A stretch of 8,949 bases of DNA, from contig JAIRLK010000353.1 of NCBI GenBank assembly GCA_031259515.1, positions 1 through 8,949 on the forward strand, written 5' to 3'. Below, one piece after another: positions 1-6,334 of the stretch; within the stretch, counting starts at the first letter, position 1, and every line of letters starts with the position of its first letter. The stretch is from Treponema sp. (GTDB lineage Bacteria > Spirochaetota > Spirochaetia > Treponematales > Breznakiellaceae). A program made the position numbers and the translations under genes. A model generated the notes under the pieces. That model made no database searches and had not been told where the DNA came from. It saw only the letters and a list, made by a program, of their open reading frames with translations.

Positions 1-28
1 AAACGCAAACTCCCTCGCAGTAGATGTG

Positions 29-57
29 TTTATCTTTCCGGCATACCGGTATATACT
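29..57 (+). promoter_or_regulatory. Candidate promoter of the DUF167 gene with overlapping palindrome
   Basis: A TATACT hexamer at 52-57 is a good -10 box. The -35 position 17 bases upstream (29-34, TTTATC) is weak. A perfect 10-base palindrome, ATACCGGTAT at 43-52, abuts the -10 box and could be an operator. The ATG at 66 lies only 8 bases after the -10 box and has no Shine-Dalgarno sequence, so transcription from here would give a leaderless or nearly leaderless mRNA. The string TATACTCTC recurs at the merR promoter (7652-7660). Confidence 0.45.
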
Positions 58-65
58 CTCTTTCT

Positions 66-365
66 ATGGAAACCTGTATCCGTGTTTCCGGGGATAGTTT
101 GCTTGTGGACCTGAAGGTACAGCCCGGCGCGTCCAAGTCGTGTCTGGCGGGCGTTAAAGACCGGCGGCTCAAAGTGCGGATAGCCGCCGCGCCCGAGGGC
201 GGGAAGGCCAACGCGGAGATCGTCTCCTTCTTTGCCGGCCTCCTTGGATGCCCAAAACGGGACCTTACCATAAAAACCGGGGAAAAATCCCGGCTTAAAA
301 CCCTAGCCTTGCCTCTGTCCTGCCGGGAAACGCTGGAGACAGCCATCATCAATACCAGCGCGTAA
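66..365 (+). CDS. DUF167 / YggU-family protein
   Basis: A 99-residue protein of the DUF167 (YggU/UPF0235) family, whose molecular role is not established. The sequence shows the usual family order: an N-terminal strand with LKVQPGASKS, then LKVRIAAAPEGGKANAEIV, then a segment on recognition of a small helix and TIKTGEKSRLKTL near the C-terminus. The length is normal for the family (about 95-110 residues). The start at 66 (METCIRVSGD) is preferred over an in-frame ATG at 24, because the 14 extra residues look unlike the family and because a -10-like TATACT sits between the two starts. No Shine-Dalgarno sequence precedes 66, which fits a leaderless transcript. The DUF2147 gene follows after 21 bases and is probably co-transcribed. 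Confidence 0.85.
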   Translation: METCIRVSGDSLLVDLKVQPGASKSCLAGVKDRRLKVRIAAAPEGGKANAEIVSFFAGLLGCPKRDLTIKTGEKSRLKTLALPLSCRETLETAIINTSA

Positions 366-386
366 ATTCGCAGGGAGGAAACGAGA

Positions 387-887
387 ATGATGAAAGCGTG
401 TATAGTTGTGTGTCTTATGGCTGCCCTAACGCCGGGGCTCTGTTTTGCCGATCCGGTAGAGGGGTTTTGGCTCAGCGTAGATGACAAGACCAACAAAGCC
501 ACTGCGGGATGGGAAATCTACCAGCAGGGAGGGAAGCTCTACGGGAGGATTCTGTCCATCGCGGGGTTTCCCCAGGAAGCGCCGGCCATGGCCTGCAAGG
601 AAAGCTATCCGGGGTTCCCTGCCGGCGGTAAGGTGAATGAAATGCGGGTGGTCGGAACCTCCTGGATCTTCGGGCTGACTATGGACAAGGCCGGGCAGTG
701 GAGCGGCGGAAACGTCATAGACCCCAATGACGGGAAGATGTACAAGTGCAAGATCACCTTCCGCCCGGCGGACGGAAAGCGGTACCCCATAGACACCCTG
801 GAAATGAGAGGAGAAATCGGCCTGGGGATAGGCCGCAGCCAGTTCTGGCGGAGAAGCACCCGGACGGAAGCGGGCGGGCTTAGGTGA
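387..887 (+). CDS. Secreted DUF2147 domain protein
   Basis: A 166-residue exported protein of the DUF2147 (COG4731) family, function unknown. Residues 1-21 form a signal peptide: a basic start (MMKA), a hydrophobic core and a likely cleavage after CFA before DPVEGFW. The mature part shows the family signature in order: EGFWLSVDDKTNKATAGWEIY, GGKLYGRI, WSGGNVIDPNDGKMYKCKI (about 105-123) and a C-terminal LEMRGEIGLGIGRSQFWRR. Full length is typical for the family. The start is fixed by a Shine-Dalgarno GGAGG at 374-378, eight bases before the first of two tandem ATG codons. Such proteins are predicted to be periplasmic or envelope-associated small barrels; that part is family knowledge. No terminator with a T-run is visible after the stop. 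Confidence 0.85.
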   Translation: MMKACIVVCLMAALTPGLCFADPVEGFWLSVDDKTNKATAGWEIYQQGGKLYGRILSIAGFPQEAPAMACKESYPGFPAGGKVNEMRVVGTSWIFGLTMDKAGQWSGGNVIDPNDGKMYKCKITFRPADGKRYPIDTLEMRGEIGLGIGRSQFWRRSTRTEAGGLR

Positions 888-939
888 ACGCGGCGCGGGC
901 CCGGATTGCGGGGCGGTTCTCCGGCGTACTTAACCCATA

Positions 940-1812
940 ATGAATGAATCGATAATTGATATAGGCGTCAATTTGATGCACCCCTCCTTTGACCAGGACC
1001 GGGAAGCGGTGACGGCGGCGGCCCAGGCGGAGGGGGTCTCTCCCCTGATCATCACCGGGACCAGCGTCAAAGACAGCCGGAAAGCTCAGGAATACGCCGC
1101 CCTTCATCCCGGCAAACTCTACGCCACCGCCGGGGTACACCCCCATGACGCGAAAACCTGCAACGCTGCTACCCTGCCCGCACTGAGGGAACTTGCGGCC
1201 CATGACGCGGTAGTCGCCATAGGAGAGTGCGGACTAGACTACAACCGGGACTTTTCCCCCCGGCCTGTCCAAAGGGAATGGTTTGAAAAACAGGCGGCCC
1301 TTGCCGTGGAACTGGGTATGCCCCTTTTCCTCCACGAACGGGATGCCGCGGAAGATTTCACCGCCATACTCCGCGCTGTGGGAGTCTGTGGAACTTTGCG
1401 TAAGTCGTATTCAGGGGCAAAGCCCTACAGACTCCAGGGTGTTACGAACATGGTGGTCCACTGCTTTACCGGAACAGAGGCCGAACTGGAACGCTATCTG
1501 GAACTTGGGGCGTATATCGGCGTTACCGGCTGGATATGCGATGAGCGGCGGGGGCAGGGCCTGCGTTCCCTGGTACGCAGGATACCGCCGGACCGGCTTC
1601 TGCTAGAGACGGACGCGCCCTTTCTCTTACCCAGGGATCTTAAAAAAATCGCTCCGGGCGAAAAAAGCCGAAGCGGCAGGAACGAGCCCCGGTTCCTGCG
1701 GCACATTGCCCGCGTTATCGCCCAATGCCAGGAAAAGGACGAAGAACAGCTTGCCCGGGAAACCAGGGAAAACACCCGCCGCTTTTTCGGGATAGGCGAA
1801 GCCGGGACATAA
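940..1812 (+). CDS. tatD: TatD-family DNase with an in-frame palindromic insertion
   Basis: A 290-residue metal-dependent hydrolase (amidohydrolase-fold TIM barrel) closest to E. coli-type TatD, a 3'-5' exonuclease linked to DNA repair and DNA degradation. Diagnostic motifs in order: DIGVNL (7-12), ITGTS, TAGVHPHD, AIGECGLDYNRDFS (the metal-bridging Glu), HERDA, VVHCFTGT, GWICDERRG, ETDAPFLLPRDL (catalytic Asp) and RNEP. Metal ligands therefore look intact. The protein is about 30 residues longer than E. coli TatD. Some 17-22 of these (GVCGTLRKSYSGAKPYRLQG region) lie between HERDA and HCFTG and are encoded by a separate palindromic element (1381-1435). The ATG at 940 is the first possible start after an in-frame TAA at 931-933. 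No Shine-Dalgarno sequence precedes it. The gene converges on the EF-G gene with a 6-base gap, leaving no room for a terminator. Confidence 0.92.
   Translation: MNESIIDIGVNLMHPSFDQDREAVTAAAQAEGVSPLIITGTSVKDSRKAQEYAALHPGKLYATAGVHPHDAKTCNAATLPALRELAAHDAVVAIGECGLDYNRDFSPRPVQREWFEKQAALAVELGMPLFLHERDAAEDFTAILRAVGVCGTLRKSYSGAKPYRLQGVTNMVVHCFTGTEAELERYLELGAYIGVTGWICDERRGQGLRSLVRRIPPDRLLLETDAPFLLPRDLKKIAPGEKSRSGRNEPRFLRHIARVIAQCQEKDEEQLARETRENTRRFFGIGEAGT
1381..1435 (+). repeat. Imperfect palindromic element inserted in frame in tatD
   Basis: The 9-base arms GGAGTCTGT (1381-1389) and ACAGACTCC (1427-1435) are perfect inverted repeats. A second pair, CTTTGC (1394-1399) and GCAAAG (1417-1422), continues the same stem. 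The four bases between them on each side give one G-C pair, one G-U pair and two mismatches. The result is a stem of about 19 positions closing a 17-base loop. It falls exactly where TatD has 17-22 residues more than E. coli TatD, so it looks like an inserted mobile palindrome tolerated within a protein. No other copy is visible in this window, so its repetitive nature is inferred from structure only. Confidence 0.65.
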
Positions 1813-1818
1813 TGCCGG

Positions 1819-3870
1819 TTAGTAGTTTTTTTCGGATTTCTTCTCGAAATGGGAAAATTCCATGGTAAAAGAAGCCCGGCCCTGGCTTGCGGAGCGGAGG
1901 GAGGTCATGAAGCCGAACATCTTTGCCATAGGAGCGGAGGCTTTTACTTCGTCCAACTGATTTTTGGATTCTATGCTTGCTACCTGCCCTCCCCGCTGAG
2001 TTACCAGGCCTATTACATCCCCGACGGACTCCTTGGGGCAAATGAGGTCTACCGCCATGACGGGTTCCAAAAGGATGGGGGACGCTTCCCGGCAGGCATC
2101 GTCCACCCCCATGCTGGCGCAGGCTTCAAAGGCGAATTCGGAGCCCGTGAGTTCAGCGTAGCGTATGCCCGTTACCGTAACCCCCACGTCTATACAAGGA
2201 TAACCCAGAATTATGCCGGATGCAAAAGCCCCTCTCACGCCCCGCTCTATGGCGCCATAGACAGACTCCGGGATGTCCCGGTTCTTGACGGCGCAGGTAT
2301 AACGGTTGCCGCTTCCCCGGTTTAGGGGTTCCACCCTCAGGGTCAAGGCGGCGGCGTTTTCCTTTCCCGCAATGATCCGGGAGAAAGAAGCGGCTTTCTC
2401 CACGGTCTTTGAAACGGATTCCCGGTACGTTACCTGGGGGTTCCCTACCTTGGCGCCCACCTTGTATTCCTTGAGGATACGGGTTACCAGAACATCCAGA
2501 TGAAGTTCCCCCATGCCGGAGATGATAAGCTGGCCGGTCTCCTCGTTTTCTTTGGTGGTAAAGGTGGGATCTTCCCGGGCAAGAAGGGTCAGAATTTCCT
2601 TGAGCTTCTCTTGCTCCGACAGGGTTTTCGGTTCTATAGAAATCGAAATGACCGGCTCGGGGAACTGCATCTTTTCCAGGATCACCGGCCAGCCTTCACT
2701 TCCTATGGTGTCCCCGGTCTGGGCGAACTTCATCCCGATGACCACCCCTATATCCCCGGCGCACAGCTCGTCCAAAGGCTCCGATTTATTGGAGTGCATA
2801 CGCAGGATACGGTTGGCCCGCTCCCGTTTCTTCTTGCCTATGTTATAGAGGACCGCGCCGGGTTTTATACTCCCGGAGTACATCCTGATATAGCACAGGC
2901 CCCCGGCCTCGCGGTCATTCTGAATCTTAAAGACCAGGCCCAAGGGAACCCCTTTAGGGGCGCAGGGAACCTGGATGTCTTCTTCCTTCTTGAGGTGATG
3001 GCCCAGGGCGGGCTCGGCCTCGTCCGGGGCGGGAAGATAATCCACCACCGCGCCGATGAGGGGCTGAACCCCTATGTTGCGCCGGGAGGCCCCGGCCAGG
3101 ACGGGAAGCAGGTCCCGCTTCAACACCGCCGTGCGCAATTCGCCCCGAACCAGGTCCGGCTCCGGGTCTTCCCCGGAGAGATACCGCTCGGTAACGGCAT
3201 CCGACACCTGGGAAAGGGCGTCGATGAGTTTTTCTCGCCATTCGGCGGCCAGGGCTTTCCGCTCCGCCGCGACGGGGCTGTACAGAAGCATTTCCCCTTC
3301 GGCAGAGGCCCAGCGTATCTCCCGCATATCGATAAGGTCTATGACCCCCTCAAAGCCGTTTTCCCGGCCGATGGGAATCTGTATGGCCGCAATCCGGACG
3401 TTCAGTTTAGCCGTAACGTCCTCCAGAACCTGAAAGTAGTCCGCTCCTACGCGGTCCATCTTGTTCACGTAGCCTATACAGGGAACACGGTACCGTTCCG
3501 CCTGATGCCACACCGTCTCGGTTTGGGGCTCTACCCCCCGGACGGCGTCGAAGATGGCCACCGCGCCATCCAGAACCCGGAGGGAACGCTCCACCTCGGC
3601 GGTAAAGTCCACATGACCGGGAGTGTCAATGATGTTGATCTGGTATTGCGGCCCCCTGGTCGTCCGCTTCCAGTAGGTAGTAGTAGCGGCGCTCTGTATG
3701 GTTATGCCCCGTTCCTGCTCCTGCTCCATCCAATCCATGATAGATTCGCCATCGTCTACCTCGCCAATACGGTGGCTTTTACCAGTATAATAGAGGATCC
3801 GTTCGGTAGTGGTGGTCTTTCCGGCATCAATATGGGCCATGATGCCGATGTTACGCATATAGGTAAGCAT
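1819..3870 (-). CDS. fusA: Elongation factor G paralogue (spirochaetal EF-G type)
   Basis: A 683-residue translational GTPase with the full five-domain EF-G layout. The GTPase motifs are intact: G1 AHIDAGKTT (12-20), G2 RGITI (54-58), G3 DTPGH (82-86, including the catalytic His), G4 NKMD (136-139) and a G5-like GAS (260-262). Domain II is about 303-390, domain III contains GMGELHLDV (452-460), domain IV is about 481-600, and domain V starts near LEPVMAVDL (602-610). Both tip loops of domain IV are unusual. The region that normally reads HDVDSxE is AELTGSE, lacking the conserved tip histidine, and the normal GG before IPxEY is replaced by NR. This suggests a paralogue with a specialised role (as in organisms that split translocation and ribosome recycling between two EF-Gs) rather than the only EF-G. 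The start at 3870 has an AGGA-type ribosome site 8 bases upstream. It begins 10 bases after the cyclase-like gene, so the two form an operon. Confidence 0.93.
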   Translation of the reverse strand: MLTYMRNIGIMAHIDAGKTTTTERILYYTGKSHRIGEVDDGESIMDWMEQEQERGITIQSAATTTYWKRTTRGPQYQINIIDTPGHVDFTAEVERSLRVLDGAVAIFDAVRGVEPQTETVWHQAERYRVPCIGYVNKMDRVGADYFQVLEDVTAKLNVRIAAIQIPIGRENGFEGVIDLIDMREIRWASAEGEMLLYSPVAAERKALAAEWREKLIDALSQVSDAVTERYLSGEDPEPDLVRGELRTAVLKRDLLPVLAGASRRNIGVQPLIGAVVDYLPAPDEAEPALGHHLKKEEDIQVPCAPKGVPLGLVFKIQNDREAGGLCYIRMYSGSIKPGAVLYNIGKKKRERANRILRMHSNKSEPLDELCAGDIGVVIGMKFAQTGDTIGSEGWPVILEKMQFPEPVISISIEPKTLSEQEKLKEILTLLAREDPTFTTKENEETGQLIISGMGELHLDVLVTRILKEYKVGAKVGNPQVTYRESVSKTVEKAASFSRIIAGKENAAALTLRVEPLNRGSGNRYTCAVKNRDIPESVYGAIERGVRGAFASGIILGYPCIDVGVTVTGIRYAELTGSEFAFEACASMGVDDACREASPILLEPVMAVDLICPKESVGDVIGLVTQRGGQVASIESKNQLDEVKASAPMAKMFGFMTSLRSASQGRASFTMEFSHFEKKSEKNY

Positions 3871-3880
3871 GGGGTATTTC

Positions 3881-5386
3881 CTACTTCTTTCCAGAATAGA
3901 GGGTCATGACCATCTTGTCTTGATTCATCTTGATAAGACTATACCAGAGCGCCTTCTTTTTGGTAAGCGCCGGGCTCTTTCTGCCGACCAGCTTGAGTTT
4001 TTCGTAGATAGCGATTCCGTTTTTTGCCGCCATATAGGTTTTAAGATAATCCCCGGAAAAAATCAGGCTCGCCTTCTCTTCAATTTCCTTATCGACGGCG
4101 GCTTCAAAAGATTTCAAAAGCAAATCGTATTTTTCGGCAATCCCCCGGGTATAATCCAGGATAAGCCGGTCAAACTGGGGGACCATTTCCATGATGTCCA
4201 CGAAACTGTACAGAAGGGACACCGCATAGGCGTAGTCTTCGTCCACTAAATAGGTCTTTCTCCCTATCTTGCAGAGCTGATAGAAGGAGATGTTGGCAAC
4301 CGTCTGCATCCCGTGTATTGGCTCGGAAGGGATCACGTGAAAAGCGGGCATCACCCGCACGGCCTGGGCAAGCAGATCCATAAGGTCCACATAGATCCGC
4401 TGTTCCCAAAGATTTTCCTTTATTGACGCCAAAAGCCGGGTTAGTTCCCCACTGAAACGCTCCTTATACCGGTCTTCGGCGTTAAACACCGCTTCGCAGG
4501 TAGGCAGGAACACCCCTTTGAACTCAATGACCCCGGTATCCAAGAAATAGATGCTGTCGCTCTTAAAGAGATGACAGGGATCCGCACTATTCTCTTTAAG
4601 ATAATTCATTTGGACTTGTTTGGTTATCATCACCCGGGATTCTTTGGGGGAAAGCTCATTAGCCCGGTTCTGAAGCCGGGCGCCGGTATTAAGGAGGAAG
4701 CCCGAAAGGTTCCCCTGCTCGGTGATGATGAGGGGACTCGTGGTATTCCCCCCCGTGATCCCTGCGGACAGCTTAAACACCGGCAGTATGACCGCGTCCC
4801 CTGAACGTTCGGTGTTTATCTGGGGATCGTTTACCCTATTAGTCTTAGCAAAATAGTCTATGATGGCGAGAGTCGCCGTTAAAGCGTCAGTGGCGGAAGC
4901 CGCTACCACTACGATTTCATCACCCCGCTCCCGCTGGCTTACCGCCTGGCACTGGAGGGCAATCCGGCCTATCTCGCAGTTAATGGTTTTGTCCAGGGTA
5001 TGAAGCATAGAGAGGTTCTTGCGGGATTCCTGGCAGAATTTCGTGTACCCGTGGATGTCCAGCATAGCCACATAGAGGTTCGAGATGGAAAGGGTACGCT
5101 TGAGGTCCCCGGCGTCGGCGAATTTCTTATCGGGAAGCACCAGTTCCCGCCAAAGCCGGCTGTGGGTTGCCGGGGATATGCCGGCGAAAAAGCCCCAATG
5201 GAGGCGCTTGATGAGTTCAAAGACCCTTAAAATAACCGGATGAGTCCGGGGATTCCTCAGAATGGGATCGGCACATTTCATCAAGGCGGAAAAGGTCCGT
5301 ATTTCATTGTTTATCACCCGGTCATATAAAAACGAAAATAACTCATGGTCTGAAACTGATTCAGTATACTCGGCTATTTCTTTCAC
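3881..5386 (-). CDS. Class III adenylate/guanylate cyclase-like protein
   Basis: A 501-residue soluble protein with a GTG start. The centre (about residues 104-260) matches a class III nucleotidyl cyclase domain. VAMLDIHGYTKF (106-117) carries the first metal Asp (D110). RERGDEIVVV (152-161) carries the second metal Asp (D156). LNTGARLQNRA (232-242) carries the transition-state Asn and Arg (N233, R237) in the normal N-x3-R spacing. The two residues that usually read the base are atypical: the Lys of the KxxGD motif is Arg (R152), and the residue seven before N233 is Asn (N226). Substrate (ATP or GTP) therefore cannot be predicted. An N-terminal region of about 100 residues and a C-terminal mostly helical region (300-501) have no domain I recognise, and there is no membrane segment or signal peptide. 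A GGAAG site lies 9 bases before the GTG. It is the first gene of an operon with the EF-G paralogue downstream. Confidence 0.8.
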   Translation of the reverse strand: MKEIAEYTESVSDHELFSFLYDRVINNEIRTFSALMKCADPILRNPRTHPVILRVFELIKRLHWGFFAGISPATHSRLWRELVLPDKKFADAGDLKRTLSISNLYVAMLDIHGYTKFCQESRKNLSMLHTLDKTINCEIGRIALQCQAVSQRERGDEIVVVAASATDALTATLAIIDYFAKTNRVNDPQINTERSGDAVILPVFKLSAGITGGNTTSPLIITEQGNLSGFLLNTGARLQNRANELSPKESRVMITKQVQMNYLKENSADPCHLFKSDSIYFLDTGVIEFKGVFLPTCEAVFNAEDRYKERFSGELTRLLASIKENLWEQRIYVDLMDLLAQAVRVMPAFHVIPSEPIHGMQTVANISFYQLCKIGRKTYLVDEDYAYAVSLLYSFVDIMEMVPQFDRLILDYTRGIAEKYDLLLKSFEAAVDKEIEEKASLIFSGDYLKTYMAAKNGIAIYEKLKLVGRKSPALTKKKALWYSLIKMNQDKMVMTLYSGKK

Positions 5387-5697
5387 AACCCGCTTCTTCC
5401 GTAAAAAAACATACCATAATTACCCTTCATTTTATGATGGCGCAGTCTGGGCACAGCCCTTTTGGTTTAATACCCCGGCTCTTGCTCCGGAGATTCTTTA
5501 TTATACGACTAAAACAATTTTTTTTGTAGTATCCAAGCGTCTTCAGATTCCCGTATTGCGATACATGGCTAGTCTATTGAGGCTGTTCCAAAACCCGCGC
5601 CGGAGTTCCGCACCACCGGTTGTTCTGTTCAGAGCCGAATTAATTCACCTAAATCCATCCGTAACTACCAAAAGGAGGAACGAAAGGGGCCGCTTTA

Positions 5698-5716
5698 CAG
5701 GGGCCGGCCCTGTTTT
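5698..5716 (+). terminator. GC-rich dyad with short T-run (weak terminator-like or operator)
   Basis: CAGGG (5698-5702) and CCCTG (5708-5712) can form a 5-base stem around the loop GCCGG, followed by TTTT at 5713-5716. It could be a weak intrinsic terminator ending stray transcription before the TPR gene, or an operator, because the T-run overlaps the proposed -35 box. No gene upstream on this strand needs a terminator here, which lowers confidence. Confidence 0.25.
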
Positions 5717-5762
5717 CATACTGGTTATCCTGACAATAATGGTGTATATTTAAATCAGGAGG
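5713..5762 (+). promoter_or_regulatory. Candidate promoter and strong ribosome-binding site of the TPR operon
   Basis: A -35-like TTTTCA (5713-5718) and a -10-like AATAAT (5735-5740) are spaced by 16 bases. A second AT-rich hexamer, TATATT at 5745-5750, is an alternative -10. The Shine-Dalgarno AGGAGG at 5757-5762 is perfect and lies 6 bases before the ATG at 5769, which fixes the start of the TPR gene. Confidence 0.45.
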
Positions 5763-5768
5763 GGCAAT

Positions 5769-6320
5769 ATGGAAACACCTGCTTTTTTAAATGATTCGGG
5801 GATTGCACTGACGGAGGCAAATCGACCGAACGAGGCTATTCCTTTGTTCCAAAAAGCGTTAATCATGGAGCCCGGAAACCCTTTTCTCTGGACGAATCTG
5901 GGGATAGCCCAGCAGAGGACCGGGGATTACGAGGAAGCGCTGAACAGCTTCCAGCGGGCCATAGGAATAGAAGATAACCTGTCGGATGCCTGGGTTTCTA
6001 TGGGGTTGATCTATTATGAAATGGAACTGTTTGAACTGGCGGAAGAATGTTATCATTCGGCCTTGATTCGGGAAGACGCTTCCCCCAAAACCTGGAACAA
6101 CCTGGGGGTCCTCTACTTTGTGGAAGGGAGCTATGAGGAAGCGCGGCATTGTTTTGAAGAAGCCATACGCCTGGCGCCTATGTATTACGACGCCGTGTAC
6201 AATCTGAGGGATGCCTGCCGAGAACTGGAAGATTACCGGGCGGCTGCCGAATTCAGCCGTATCCTGTCGAAGATGTCTCCCACTTCCAATTATACAAATC
6301 GTCCCGGCGGCGGTTTATAA
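5769..6320 (+). CDS. Tetratricopeptide (TPR) repeat protein
   Basis: A 183-residue protein made almost entirely of five TPR units of exactly 34 residues: about 4-37, 38-71, 72-105, 106-139 and 140-173. Position 8 of the units falls at residues 11, 45, 79, 113 and 147, and is Gly in the first four. The fifth unit is degenerate (NLRDACRELEDYRAAAEF). Consensus features are clear, for example NLGIAQQRTGDYEEALNSFQRAI and NLGVLYFVEGSYEEARHCFEEAIRLAP. There is no signal peptide or membrane segment, so it should be cytoplasmic and act as a protein-binding scaffold; the partner cannot be read from sequence. It opens an operon: the YmdB-like gene starts 14 bases after its stop, so the downstream proteins are the obvious candidate partners. 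Confidence 0.88.
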   Translation: METPAFLNDSGIALTEANRPNEAIPLFQKALIMEPGNPFLWTNLGIAQQRTGDYEEALNSFQRAIGIEDNLSDAWVSMGLIYYEMELFELAEECYHSALIREDASPKTWNNLGVLYFVEGSYEEARHCFEEAIRLAPMYYDAVYNLRDACRELEDYRAAAEFSRILSKMSPTSNYTNRPGGGL

Positions 6321-6334
6321 GAAGCGGGCAAGAT

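Larger units (their letters stand above)
5387..5768. other. Divergent intergenic region without a convincing gene
   Basis: These 382 bases separate the leftward cyclase-like gene from the rightward TPR gene and are more AT-rich than their surroundings. An open frame on the + strand (5262-5753) starts inside the cyclase gene antisense and has no family look, so it is not called. For the leftward gene a possible extended -10 (TGGTATGTT on the minus strand, hexamer at 5408-5413) is present without a clear -35. A perfect Shine-Dalgarno AAAGGAGG at 5671-5678 has no start codon at usable distance. GAATTAATTC at 5637-5646 is a 10-base palindrome. GAGGCTGTTCCAAAACC at 5579-5595 resembles the end of a repeat or insertion element, but no partner end was found. 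Confidence 0.6.

Noticed and set aside
2264..2272. Sequence in the EF-G gene resembling one arm of the tatD palindrome (CAGACTCC)
   Set aside because: Only one arm is present, without the second arm or loop, and it encodes normal EF-G sequence; treated as chance.
2500..3909. Long open frame (469 codons) on the + strand opposite the EF-G gene
   Set aside because: It is the antisense shadow of a clearly conserved EF-G coding sequence; its product has no family character and no independent ribosome site.
5262..5753. 163-codon open frame on the + strand across the divergent intergenic region
   Set aside because: It starts antisense to the cyclase-like gene, lacks a ribosome-binding site and shows no recognisable protein features.
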